Positions 49,898-58,016 of a DNA stretch of 64,000 bases are shown in pieces. The stretch is taken from NCBI RefSeq assembly GCF_003545875.1, contig NZ_QHCS01000011.1, positions 8,969-72,968 on the forward strand, written 5' to 3'. The notes beneath the pieces are model-generated. The model was not told where the DNA came from. It saw only the letters and a list, made by a program, of their open reading frames with translations, and searched no databases. A program made the position numbers and the translations under genes. How positions within the stretch are numbered: position 1 is the stretch's first letter; every line of letters begins with the position of its first letter. Source of the DNA: Leptospira stimsonii. GTDB lineage: Bacteria > Spirochaetota > Leptospiria > Leptospirales > Leptospiraceae.

Positions 49898-50791
49898 ATG
49901 GAATTCAGACAGATAAGATACTTCTTGGAAATTCGAGACGCAGGAACATTTCAAAAAGCCGCGTCAAAACTGGGACTGACACAACCGGCGCTTTCACGCC
50001 AAATTTTTCTTTTAGAAAAAGAATTAGGCTCTCTCGTCTTCGAACGAGGCCCGAGGCAAATCAGACTGACTCACGAAGGAGAAATATTCCTGACCTATGC
50101 GGTGAGGATGAGAGAATTGTGGGACGAATTAAGATCCGGAATGAAAGAACCGGGCAAAGAACTCTCCGGAGAATTTTCGATTTCCGCGGGCGGCACCGTC
50201 TCTGCGTGGATTCTTCCAGAGATTCTAAAAAAAATAAAAAAGGATCATCCCGATCTGGTTCTATCGGTAAGAGAAGGAGATTCTTTGGAAACAAAAGAGG
50301 CGATTTTATTAAACGAAGTGGATTTGGGTATTCTTACCGGTCCTGTCGACGAGCACGGACTCATTTCCAGGGGATTTCTTTCGGATAGGATTGTTCCCGT
50401 TGCGCCGAAAAACCATCCCGTCTTTCAAAAGAAAAAACAGACTCTCAAGGACATCAAAGAGGAATCTTTCGTTTTCTTTCATCCAGCATCCGCAATTCGA
50501 AAAGCCGTCGAGAAAAAAATACGATCTTTAGGCAAAGAGTTTCGACCTAAAATCGGAATGGAACTCAGAAGTGTGGAATCGGTAATCAAAAGTGTCGAGG
50601 CAGGCCTTGGAATCGGATTTTTATCCGAATACAGCCTTTCCTCCAAACTACGAATGATTCCGATCCAAGAACTTATAGCCGAAAGAAAATTCTTTCTTTG
50701 TCATAAGAAATCCATTCGGCCGGGTTTGTCCCAATTGGCGGAAGAATTGGTTCGTGAAAGTCGAGAACGATTCGGTTCCCTTATCGAATAA
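49898..50791 (+). CDS. LysR-family regulator divergent from leuCD
   Basis: The 297-residue protein has the N-terminal helix-turn-helix MEFRQIRYFLEIRDAGTFQK followed by AASKLGLTQPALSRQIFLLE, and an effector-binding domain from about 90 to 290 (ISAGGTVSAWILPEIL, then VDLGILTGPVDEHG). The near-palindrome ATTACTAAAAGTTAT at 49869-49883, just upstream of the start, is a candidate binding site. Divergent placement suggests control of leuCD, as LeuO/IlvY-like regulators do elsewhere; the effector would be a leucine-pathway intermediate (inference). An in-frame alternative start is not evident. Confidence 0.92.
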   Translation: MEFRQIRYFLEIRDAGTFQKAASKLGLTQPALSRQIFLLEKELGSLVFERGPRQIRLTHEGEIFLTYAVRMRELWDELRSGMKEPGKELSGEFSISAGGTVSAWILPEILKKIKKDHPDLVLSVREGDSLETKEAILLNEVDLGILTGPVDEHGLISRGFLSDRIVPVAPKNHPVFQKKKQTLKDIKEESFVFFHPASAIRKAVEKKIRSLGKEFRPKIGMELRSVESVIKSVEAGLGIGFLSEYSLSSKLRMIPIQELIAERKFFLCHKKSIRPGLSQLAEELVRESRERFGSLIE

Positions 50792-51081
50792 AATTATTTT
50801 ATAATTATAGAATATTCTTATACACTGGAATAGATTCATCTTAAATTTCATTCGGATCCCTTTTCGAAATCGCCAGTTTGTGTTAAAATGTTTGTTCTAA
50901 ACCAAAAATTCATATCATAAAAACCTAATTCGAATTTCAATCCTAACGCCCATCGTCTTCCATACACGGAACGGAACGAATTCGTCACAAACGGATTGTA
51001 AAGACTTCATTTCTTATGTGATTCGAAAGCGAACGAAGAGTCAGTTTCGACTGCAATGATAAAAGTGAGAAACGAAAGCCT

Positions 51082-51891
51082 TCATGGACAAAAAGTCATC
51101 TCTAACTTATTTTTCCAGTATGTTGCCTCTGTACTAGGGAAGGGCCAAAATCGTTTCATATCCGAAATCATCAATCTAACTTTCGCCCCTACTACCGGGT
51201 CCGTTTGACAAATTTGCATTAGAAATTCATAATTTGATTGAGGCCCCATCAGTCCGGAACTAATTTCCGCATAATCCTCGGCAACATTGGAGGTTGCGTA
51301 CGTTGTGACAAATCCGGGAACCGGATTGTTAAACTGAAGCAAAGCCGGAGAAGACCAATCCACATTTGTCGCATAGGCGACCGAATTGAGCGCAACCCAA
51401 TCAGAATGAACTTCCATCAATAAACCACGCAATGCAAAATCAAAGTTATGAGTCATCTCGTGATGGATCGACCGAACTAGATAATTGTCCAAGGTCCCAT
51501 CCGCAATTCCGGAATTTACATTCAAATAAATTCTGTTCGCAAAAGGATCCATTGTTCCACCGATAGCCATACTGCCGACGGATAAATTCGAGCAAAGTAT
51601 CACCCGCTCAACCTTGGCCTTAATCCAATAACCACGTGGGTATTTTGCTATTTGAACCCGCAGAATGCTCGAATAATGATCCACATCCTCCTGTGCATAC
51701 GTTGCATTGCAGTTAATTAAACCGGACATTTCCGTATGAGTAACGATCTCCACGTCACGATCATAATTCTCCGCTCGGTCCGGTTGGATGAGCGATAAGA
51801 ATGGAAGTAAATCTTCTAACTCACTCTTCTTCTGGTTACAGCCAGAACCTATCAGAAAAACGAGCACTAAGGTAAGAATCTTTTGAATCAT
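51082..51891 (-). CDS. Lipoprotein with zincin-type metalloprotease motif
   Basis: The 269-residue protein has a signal peptide (ILTLVLVFLIGSGC) ending in the lipobox Gly-Ser-Gly-Cys, so Cys18 should be lipidated. The motif HHEMTHNFDFAL places HExxH at residues 144-148, the zinc-binding and catalytic signature of zincin metalloproteases. A downstream acidic residue (VAEDYAEIS, about 60 residues later) may be the third zinc ligand. Two Cys (LINCNATY and ILCSNLSV) could pair, and QICQTD adds one more. The layout recalls putative zinc-dependent peptidases of Bacteroidetes lipoproteins. Family is not certain. It is monocistronic; substrate and surface exposure are unknown. Confidence 0.7.
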   Translation of the reverse strand: MIQKILTLVLVFLIGSGCNQKKSELEDLLPFLSLIQPDRAENYDRDVEIVTHTEMSGLINCNATYAQEDVDHYSSILRVQIAKYPRGYWIKAKVERVILCSNLSVGSMAIGGTMDPFANRIYLNVNSGIADGTLDNYLVRSIHHEMTHNFDFALRGLLMEVHSDWVALNSVAYATNVDWSSPALLQFNNPVPGFVTTYATSNVAEDYAEISSGLMGPQSNYEFLMQICQTDPVVGAKVRLMISDMKRFWPFPSTEATYWKNKLEMTFCP

Positions 51892-52019
51892 ATTTAAATA
51901 AGACAGATATGGATTTGCAAATTGATCGCAGATGATAACTTGAATTTATTATTTTCAAAGCGGGAGAATTCACGAAGTCTTTCCAGAAAAGGTCTTGCAC
52001 GTCTCATAGGAACGTTAAA

Positions 52020-52691
52020 ATGGATTCTCAAATAAACCGGATGAAATGGATCTGCCATCACTGCGAATACAAAAATCCAAACGACTTACAAAACTGTGCA
52101 CAATGCGGAAATAGAAAAGGACCTAACGTGAAAACGATCGACTCCTCCGATTCTATTTTTCAAAAATTTGGAAAGTTAGGCACCATTGGTTGGATTTTTA
52201 TCATTCTATTCGGATTAGCGGCGATCATTCTCGCACCGATTTTACTGATCAACGCGATTTCCAAAGTAGAAGGTTTTGCGAGTTTTCTCCTGCTAATCGG
52301 TGGTTTTTTCGGCGCCCGATCCTCTGCGAAGTCTCAATTCGGTCCGCCGGCAAACGCAATCTTTATCGTTTTCTTTTCTTTGATGGGCGTCGCAATCGAT
52401 CAACCGGGGAACTACCTTTACAATCTCCCATTACAATTCATTTGTAAGGAAGGGACAAGGCTAGAGAGGACGGTCCAAGTAAGCCATCCTCTTCCGGAAA
52501 GAACGGATATGACTCAGGTTTTTACTTGTTCCACTTTCTATGGAAAAGAAAAAAATCAAATCCCATTGGCGAAAATCTTAGGAATCCGCTTTTTGGAATA
52601 CATGATCCTTGGGGGAATCCTTCTTACATTCCATAAATGGAATATTCTAAGAAATAATAAAAGGATCGTTACGAGCGAGGAAAGAAAGTAA
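52020..52691 (+). CDS. Membrane protein with N-terminal RanBP2-type zinc finger
   Basis: In this 223-residue protein, residues 10-30 (WICHHCEYKNPNDLQNCAQC plus Gly) fit the RanBP2-type zinc finger exactly: Trp10, C12-x2-C15, Asn19, C26-x2-C29. Two membrane helices follow at about 55-78 (LGTIGWIFIILFGLAAIILA) and 85-105, then one around 118-135 and a last at 185-205 (FLEYMILGGILLTF). An extracytoplasmic loop between them contains two Cys (QFICKEG and VFTCSTFYG). No enzymatic motif is visible. The finger lies on the cytoplasmic side and might bind protein or RNA. It is monocistronic. Confidence 0.7.
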   Translation: MDSQINRMKWICHHCEYKNPNDLQNCAQCGNRKGPNVKTIDSSDSIFQKFGKLGTIGWIFIILFGLAAIILAPILLINAISKVEGFASFLLLIGGFFGARSSAKSQFGPPANAIFIVFFSLMGVAIDQPGNYLYNLPLQFICKEGTRLERTVQVSHPLPERTDMTQVFTCSTFYGKEKNQIPLAKILGIRFLEYMILGGILLTFHKWNILRNNKRIVTSEERK

Positions 52692-52836
52692 TCCGAATCG
52701 ACTCGATCCTTTCCCAAGCCTGATAGAAATCCGCGTAAAACGGAGAATCGTTCTTAAATAATTCCGAGAAAATAACATTTCGAATTTGCCATATATCAAT
52801 TCCAAATAAAAAAGGAGGGGATTCCCTTTGAAATGT

Positions 52837-53286
52837 TCAAACCGAATGGCTTGCCAGCTTACTCGCCTCTTCCTCCGATACTTTATAAGGACGCATCCTA
52901 TTTAAATCCATAAACAAACCGTAAAACTTAGCGGAACAAATGAGCGCACCGTCGGATTCCCGATAAAGATCTTGAATGACAAGAACTCGACTCCCCTTCT
53001 GAGCTTCAAATCGTGTTGAAAGTTTTACGATTTCTGGATATTTAAGCTCCGCCTTGTATTCCAATTCTGCTTTCAAAATCACCGGACCGATCCGACGACT
53101 CCGGAGATCGTTCATATCCAATCCCGATTCTTCGAATGCCGCTCTACGAGCCTCGTCAAAATAACTCTGATAGATTCCGTTATTGACGTGTCCGTTTTCA
53201 TCCAAATCCACCCATCTGACCTTTAATGTATGAGTAAAAAGTTTGATCTGCGTTTCGGGACCTTTTTCTTTTTCCAGGATATCCAT
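52837..53286 (-). CDS. Hot-dog fold acyl-CoA thioesterase (YbgC/FcbC type)
   Basis: The 149-residue protein follows TGAGGAG at good spacing. The hot-dog motif VRWVDLDENGHVNNGIYQSYF gives the catalytic Asp-x-Asn-Gly-His-Val-Asn (here WVDLDENGHVNNGIYQ), and the central helix EARRAAFEESGLD follows. The enzyme hydrolyses acyl-CoA thioesters in the cytoplasm; chain preference is unknown. Two inverted repeats of the same design lie in its 5' region, and a TetR-family gene is divergent, so the thioesterase is the probable target of that repressor. Confidence 0.92.
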   Translation of the reverse strand: MDILEKEKGPETQIKLFTHTLKVRWVDLDENGHVNNGIYQSYFDEARRAAFEESGLDMNDLRSRRIGPVILKAELEYKAELKYPEIVKLSTRFEAQKGSRVLVIQDLYRESDGALICSAKFYGLFMDLNRMRPYKVSEEEASKLASHSV

Positions 53287-53297
53287 AAAAACTCCTC

Positions 53298-53319
53298 AGG
53301 TAGACCGATTGTTCTACCT
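53298..53319. promoter_or_regulatory. Operator-like inverted repeat 1 in front of the thioesterase
   Basis: AGGTAGA (53298-53304) and TCTACCT (53313-53319) flank 8 bases, lying just upstream of the thioesterase ribosome binding site. The 20-bp GGTAGA...TCTACC core has the same length as the second site. Confidence 0.8.
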
Positions 53320-53330
53320 CTAATTATCCT

Positions 53331-53364
53331 ATAAAATGGTAGACAATTTTGTCTACCATTTTAT
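53331..53364. promoter_or_regulatory. Operator-like inverted repeat 2, perfect 16-bp arms
   Basis: ATAAAATGGTAGACAA (53331-53346) and its complement (53349-53364) are separated by TT. The 20-bp GGTAGA...TCTACC core matches site 1. It probably binds the divergent TetR-family repressor and overlaps the thioesterase promoter. Confidence 0.85.
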
Positions 53365-53562
53365 AGTTTCTCCTGATACAATAAATATTTATTTTAGACG
53401 AGATTTCTCTAAGCGAAATTTTCAGTGGGAATTCCGTTCCCAAGAATCAAAGAATCCGCTTCCAGACGAGGAACCGCGCGAACCTTTCTGCAAAGAAACG
53501 AACTTGAACGCTTCTTGATTCTACTTTGAAGCGAAAATGAATTTCGATAATATAAGGAAACA

Positions 53563-54153
53563 ATGATAAACCCTCTGGTAAATTCGGATCAGGCAAAGGA
53601 TCGGATTCTAAAATCCGCCGTTAAACTCTTCTATGAAAGAGGCTATACAAACACGGGGATCAACGAAATATTAAGCGACGCCGGCGCTTTTAAAAAAAGT
53701 TTATACCGTTACTTCCCTTCTAAAAAAGATCTCGGATTAAGTTATGTGGAATTTCAAGAAGAGGAAATCCTGGGATTGGCGGAATTAATGATGAGAAAAT
53801 ATCCGAAATATGCGGATTTTGTTCCGGCCTGGGTTCGATTTTTAAAAAGAGGATTGAAGACTACCTATCGTTTCGGATGCCCGCTCGCCAATTTTTCAAA
53901 TCAAACGCACGATGAACCCGAATTGAGAAAAAGGGTGCTCGAATCACTGGATCGTTGGAACAAAAGTTTCGCCGTCTATTTCCAAAAAACCGTATGGAAG
54001 AAAAAGAAAAATTTAGATTCTAAAACCGCGATTGAATATTCGGAAAAGGTTTTATTTCTTTATCAAGGTGCCATGCAACTCTACGGGTTGACCGGCAACA
54101 AGAAATTCATAGATCGGCTCGAAACGGAATTACTCAAGCTGGAAGAATCCTAA
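53563..54153 (+). CDS. TetR-family transcriptional regulator
   Basis: The 196-residue protein has AAGG upstream. The N-terminal helix-turn-helix is AKDRILKSAVKLFYERGYTN followed by TGINEILSDAGAFKKSLYRYFPSKKDLG. The C-terminal ligand domain (about 75-190) contains FVPAWVRFLKRGLK and NQTHDEPELRKRVLESL, as in the YxaF/LmrA subgroup that senses hydrophobic or fatty compounds. It is divergent from the acyl-CoA thioesterase gene, with two matching operators between them. Repression relieved by an acyl-type ligand is a reasonable inference. It ends next to a converging acetyltransferase gene. Confidence 0.92.
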   Translation: MINPLVNSDQAKDRILKSAVKLFYERGYTNTGINEILSDAGAFKKSLYRYFPSKKDLGLSYVEFQEEEILGLAELMMRKYPKYADFVPAWVRFLKRGLKTTYRFGCPLANFSNQTHDEPELRKRVLESLDRWNKSFAVYFQKTVWKKKKNLDSKTAIEYSEKVLFLYQGAMQLYGLTGNKKFIDRLETELLKLEES

Positions 54154-54615
54154 TCAGAGATCCAAGCTGAGTCGAATCATATCCGTGCACCGGATTCCAT
54201 TTTCATAGATCGGTTCCGCATAGTGTTTTAAGAAAAAATCCCGATCGATACCTGAAATTCTAAATCCACATTTTTGATAGAGCGCCAATTGGGAAAGACT
54301 CGAATTCCCGGTTCCGATCTCCAGGACTTTCATTTTCAACTCCTTCGCTTTTGAAATCGCGTGAAGGACCAAGCTTTTGCCGATTCCCATTCCTTGAAAT
54401 CTATCTTCGACCGCTACGTTGACCAGCTCCATCGTTTCCGGTCGAGTGTAAATCAATACGTAAATTCCGACCGTTTCCGTTTTCGAGCGCGCTACATAAC
54501 AAATTCCTCGTTTCAAATATTCGTTCACGAGTTCTATGGAAGGATCGGCGGAAAGCAGGAGTTCCAAAGGAGGCTCCGTACTGTTCGGGTCGAATTTTAT
54601 AATTTCAACATTCAT
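54154..54615 (-). CDS. GNAT-family N-acetyltransferase
   Basis: The 153-residue protein has the acetyl-CoA binding motif A in DRFQGMGIGKSLVLHAISKA (RxxGxG/A pattern), preceded by the beta-strand MELVNVAVE. The C-terminal ALYQKCGFRISGIDRDFF is motif B, and the YENGIRCTDMIRLSL ending is typical of small-molecule or peptide acetyltransferases. Substrate is unknown. It converges on the TetR-family gene with adjacent stops. Confidence 0.92.
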   Translation of the reverse strand: MNVEIIKFDPNSTEPPLELLLSADPSIELVNEYLKRGICYVARSKTETVGIYVLIYTRPETMELVNVAVEDRFQGMGIGKSLVLHAISKAKELKMKVLEIGTGNSSLSQLALYQKCGFRISGIDRDFFLKHYAEPIYENGIRCTDMIRLSLDL

Positions 54616-54870
54616 ATTGGTTCGTAAGGAAATGGATTCAAGTTGTCTTCTATAAGACTAAAATCAATTGATTTCGGATTCTTAAATTCCAAAAGAACCG
54701 TTATTTATCTTTTTAAAAATGTTCCGGAATACATCCTTGAAAAAAGGAAAGATGGAACAACCAATGGAAGAATCTTAGTGAATTCTATCGGAGATAAAAA
54801 ATTCTTTGGTTCATCCTCGGTTCCGAAGAGTTTTCGGTTTCGAACCGCGTAGATCGCAAAACAAAACCAG

Positions 54871-55302
54871 ATGTCCCAAAGCTTTAAAAATCCAAACGTC
54901 GCGGAAGTCTTCCGGAATTATCCCAAGGAGATTCGAGAACGATTATTAAGTATAAGAGAATTGATCTTCAAAATCGCAAAAACGACCGAAGGGGTTGGAG
55001 ATCTAGAAGAAACCTTAAAATGGGGACAACCCAGTTATCTGACTCCGCATACGAAAAGCGGAAGTACGATCCGGATCGATCGGATTTCTTCGACGGAAAA
55101 TACCTACGCTCTTTTTTTTCATTGTCAGACCAATCTTGTCGAAACGTTCCGCGAACTTTTTCCAAAAAAAATGAAGTTCGAAGGGAATCGATCCATCCTC
55201 TTAAACGCAAAGGATCCGATTCCAACCAAAGAACTGAGTGTTTGTATTTCGATGGCTCTCACTTATCATCTCGATAAAAAGAAAAATGATCGCCGAAGAT
55301 AA
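54871..55302 (+). CDS. DUF1801-type protein
   Basis: The 143-residue protein has the fold pattern of DUF1801/YdhG-like proteins: VAEVFRNYPKEIRERLLSI, a segment GVGDLEETLKWGQPSYLT and STENTYALFFHCQTNLVET, ending with a helical ISMALTYHLDKKK. The domain is related to frataxin-like folds and is found in many bacteria without known function. Ribosome binding site is weak. It is likely cytoplasmic and monocistronic. Confidence 0.85.
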   Translation: MSQSFKNPNVAEVFRNYPKEIRERLLSIRELIFKIAKTTEGVGDLEETLKWGQPSYLTPHTKSGSTIRIDRISSTENTYALFFHCQTNLVETFRELFPKKMKFEGNRSILLNAKDPIPTKELSVCISMALTYHLDKKKNDRRR

Positions 55303-55532
55303 ACAGGTTGTTTCGGTTTTATAAGAATCGGCGTCTAAAAAAATACTTATCCATAAAAATGATTCTTTCCTCAAAACAAAGTCTCAACTGCCGATAAATC
55401 GGAGAATCAAATCCTATCAACGAAACTTTACCTGAGTTTGCTACGACTTTGAAATATTTTAGATCGATTCAAAAATATTCTTAAAAATTTTGGGAAGAGA
55501 ATCCAAGAGAAACGATACGTGAGAAAACAGAG

Positions 55533-55565
55533 ATTCGGCTCTTACTTTTTTTGTAAAAGCCGAAT
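55533..55565 (-). terminator. Hairpin behind the fatty acid desaturase gene
   Basis: ATTCGGCTCTTAC (55533-55545) pairs with GTAAAAGCCGAAT (55553-55565) with one mismatch around a 7-base loop. Its leftward T-run is weak, so terminator function is probable but not certain. Confidence 0.6.
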
Positions 55566-55582
55566 TACAGAAAGCCGATCGA

Positions 55583-56677
55583 TTACGCCGGACTTACTTC
55601 CAACTCCTCGTCTTCTATAGAATGGCGGGCTTCTTTGTAGGTCATCCATTTTCCGGTTTCCGAATCGATCACCTTACAGCGAGAAGTCGATTTGAAATAA
55701 TCGCCGAAGATCGTATCTCTTTCGAGGACGTTTTCGCCGTAAACCGTTTTAATTTCCTCCAAAGCGCGAGTGAGATTGTAAAAAGGAATTTTCATGTGAA
55801 CGTGATGCGGCATGTGAATGAAAATATTGTGAAAGAAAAAGTTCATGATCGGATTGATATGATAATTGATCGTTCCTTTCATTTGTCCGTAATAAGGAGT
55901 CCATTCGTCCTTCGTCTTCCAGGGAATTTCGGAATGAATGTGATGCACATAAACGGTGATTCCCATAAAATAATTCCAAGCGATAAAAGGAACCAAACAA
56001 ACCTTTGTAAACATCCAAAATCCGGCGCCTACATCAAAAACACCTTCCGCCTCGGATCCGCCGAAATAAAAAACAAGAGCTGAGGAAACGAACGCAAAAG
56101 AAAGCATGATCCATTTGTCCCTTCCGGCTTCTTTCATCGGCGCCGTAAAAAGGACCATTCCCTTTAACCATACTTCGATCATGTAGTAAAAACCGCCTCC
56201 CCAAGCCGACCAGAAAAATCGATGCATCATTTTTTTGAATATTCCAAATTTAGAATATTCTTCCGCGGTGGCAGGGTGCCATACGAAATCCCCGCCTCTT
56301 TTGATCGTATGTCCGTGATGGATTCTATTGTGACCGTAGGCCCACTGATTGTAAGCGTGTAAAGACGGCAACATCGCGATCTGGCCGATCCAATAACGAA
56401 GATATTTATTCTTAAAAAGCGCTTCGTGCGCGCAGTCATGCCCGACTACAAACAACGCGGCGATCGTCATACCCGCAAAAAACCATAGAAACGGAAGAAG
56501 ATACCAGGTATTCACATTCCAGAGAAGGACTACGACGAGCCCGAAAAAAAACAAATCTCTGAAGAAATAGCCAATCCCTTTGTAGGCAGGATTTTCAAAG
56601 GTCGCATCCGAGAGGGTTTCTCGAACGGCTCCGAGAGTTTCTCTCGGGTTGGATGAAGAGTTATTTTTCACTTCCAT
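55583..56677 (-). CDS. Membrane fatty acid desaturase
   Basis: I use the ATG at 56677 with AAGGAG upstream (364 residues). Three His boxes characterise the di-iron membrane desaturases: GHDCAHEAL, HNRIHHGH and HMPHHVH. About four membrane helices fall between them (FFRDLFFFGLVVVLLW, LPFLWFFAGMTIAALFVV, KWIMLSFAFVSSALVFYF, MFTKVCLVPFIAW). The enzyme would insert a double bond into acyl chains of phospholipids in the inner membrane using O2, adjusting membrane fluidity. Paired AAC-N3-GTT sites in the leader and promoter (56693-56727) indicate specific repression. Confidence 0.93.
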   Translation of the reverse strand: MEVKNNSSSNPRETLGAVRETLSDATFENPAYKGIGYFFRDLFFFGLVVVLLWNVNTWYLLPFLWFFAGMTIAALFVVGHDCAHEALFKNKYLRYWIGQIAMLPSLHAYNQWAYGHNRIHHGHTIKRGGDFVWHPATAEEYSKFGIFKKMMHRFFWSAWGGGFYYMIEVWLKGMVLFTAPMKEAGRDKWIMLSFAFVSSALVFYFGGSEAEGVFDVGAGFWMFTKVCLVPFIAWNYFMGITVYVHHIHSEIPWKTKDEWTPYYGQMKGTINYHINPIMNFFFHNIFIHMPHHVHMKIPFYNLTRALEEIKTVYGENVLERDTIFGDYFKSTSRCKVIDSETGKWMTYKEARHSIEDEELEVSPA

Positions 56678-56692
56678 AACGTTCTCCTTAAT

Positions 56693-56727
56693 GAACGGCG
56701 TTAACTTACTAGTGAACAACGTTAGTT
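56693..56727. promoter_or_regulatory. Tandem operator-like sites upstream of the desaturase
   Basis: GAACGGCGTTAACT (56693-56706) and GAACAACGTTAGTT (56714-56727) are 11/14 identical and start 21 bp apart, two helical turns. Each contains the dyad AAC-N3-GTT. TTAACT (56701) and AGTTAA (56724) add an outer inverted repeat. The sites lie 16-50 bases before the start codon. Confidence 0.7.
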
Positions 56728-56838
56728 AATAGTGTACGTTTTGGCAAGAAAAAAAATCACCGGGAGAGAAAAAAGAATTCGATTTGAATCCGGAAATGGG
56801 ACGGAAGGAATTTTGAACGTTTCGCTAAATCCGGATTC

Positions 56839-57414
56839 TTATCTAAAATCAAGACTTCTCGTCGATTTCCGTTCGATATCTGGCCATTCCGATCCTGAGA
56901 TTCTGTAGAGGACGTGTTTGCAGAGAATGTGGTCTTTCGGAAGATTTGGGTGAGAGAAGAATCCGATCTCCTTCAAACCAATGCGTTCCATGACGGAACG
57001 GGACTTTTCATTGAGGACGGAGGTAAAAGAAACGATTTCCGGTAGTTTCAGCGTAGAAAATCCGTATCGAAGACAGGCGTTGGCGGCTTCCGTCGCATAT
57101 CCATAGTTCCAAAAGGAAGAATGCAATCTCCAGCCGATCTCGACTGCGGGTGTAAAAAAAGAAGAAAAACCGACGTTCATAAAACCGGTAAAACCGATAA
57201 ATTCTCGATTCCGCTTTGTTTCTAAAACCCAAAGTCCATATCCGAACTTTTGAAAGTGATTTTCAACTTTCGCGATGAATCGGTCGGATTCTTCCCTCGT
57301 AAGAATCGAAGGAAAGTATTTCATGACAAACGGATCGGAACTCATTTCCGCAAATGGAATTCGATCTCTTTCCTCCCATTCCCGCAAAATCAACCGTTCC
57401 GACTCGAATTTCAT
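56839..57414 (-). CDS. RimJ/RimL-type GNAT acetyltransferase
   Basis: The preferred start is the ATG at 57414 (191 residues, MKFESERLILREWEERDRIPF). The N-terminus LxLRxWxxxD and the segments IGWRLHSSFWNYGYATEAAN and VSFTSVLNEKSRSVMERIGL are typical of ribosomal-protein or amino-acid acetyltransferases of the RimJ/RimL branch. A TTG at 57432 is a weaker alternative start. Substrate is unknown; it stands alone. Confidence 0.9.
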   Translation of the reverse strand: MKFESERLILREWEERDRIPFAEMSSDPFVMKYFPSILTREESDRFIAKVENHFQKFGYGLWVLETKRNREFIGFTGFMNVGFSSFFTPAVEIGWRLHSSFWNYGYATEAANACLRYGFSTLKLPEIVSFTSVLNEKSRSVMERIGLKEIGFFSHPNLPKDHILCKHVLYRISGSEWPDIERKSTRSLDFR

Positions 57415-57663
57415 TTGTGAATCCCCTAACAAATATTAAAGTTTAAGAAATTAGTATTGCCAAAGAAAATTCTGCCGATAGTATGGACAAAGAATTCCAG
57501 TTATTCAATCGATTTTCTAACTTCTGAACGTAGTCCTATCTTAAAGTTTGCTCTTCTTTTTAAGTCCTGCATCTCTAAAATTTTTCTACCTCCCAATATA
57601 CCGGGAAATGCTGTTTTTAAATCAAGATAACTTGATCTAATTCATAACGACACGAGGAAAAAT

Positions 57664-57924
57664 ATGTCTGTTAACATTTATGTAGGAAACCTGTCTTACG
57701 ACATCACTGAAGGAAAGTTAAGCGAACTTTTCGCAGCTCACGGAGCAGTTAACTCTGTTAAGATCATCACTGATCAGTATTCCGGAAAATCAAAAGGTTT
57801 CGCTTTCGTTGAGATGCCGAACAAAGACGAGGCTGACAAAGCAATCAAAGATCTGGACGGAAAAAACGTTCTTGCACGTAACTTAAAAGTAAACGTTGCA
57901 AAACCGAAAAACGACAGATTCTAA
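57664..57924 (+). CDS. RRM-type RNA-binding protein
   Basis: The 86-residue protein consists of a single RRM. RNP2 is IYVGNLSY (residues 4-11) and RNP1 is KGFAFVEM (about 44-51), both with the aromatic RNA-stacking residues. GAGG precedes the ATG at 6-base spacing. Such short RRM proteins occur in spirochaetes and cyanobacteria, where some are cold-induced RNA chaperones. A palindrome ATCAAG/CTTGAT lies in the leader (57621-57636) and a terminator follows. The coding sequence is less A/T-biased at third positions than its neighbours, consistent with strong expression (impression only). Confidence 0.93.
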   Translation: MSVNIYVGNLSYDITEGKLSELFAAHGAVNSVKIITDQYSGKSKGFAFVEMPNKDEADKAIKDLDGKNVLARNLKVNVAKPKNDRF

Positions 57925-57955
57925 TTTAGAAATTTATAATTTTTAAATATCTTTT

Positions 57956-57996
57956 AAGCCGTCTTGCGGGGTGAAAACCTCCAAGGCGGCTTTTTT
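57956..57996 (+). terminator. Intrinsic terminator behind the RRM gene
   Basis: AAGCCGTCTTGCGGGGT pairs with ACCTCCAAGGCGGCTT, with minor bulges, around GAAA, followed by a T-run ending at 57996. Confidence 0.85.
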
Positions 57997-58016
57997 ATTC
58001 GATTTGAATCGATCGG

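Noticed and set aside
54643..54852. 69-codon plus frame before the DUF1801 gene
   Set aside because: No ribosome binding site, no domain, and not codon-like.
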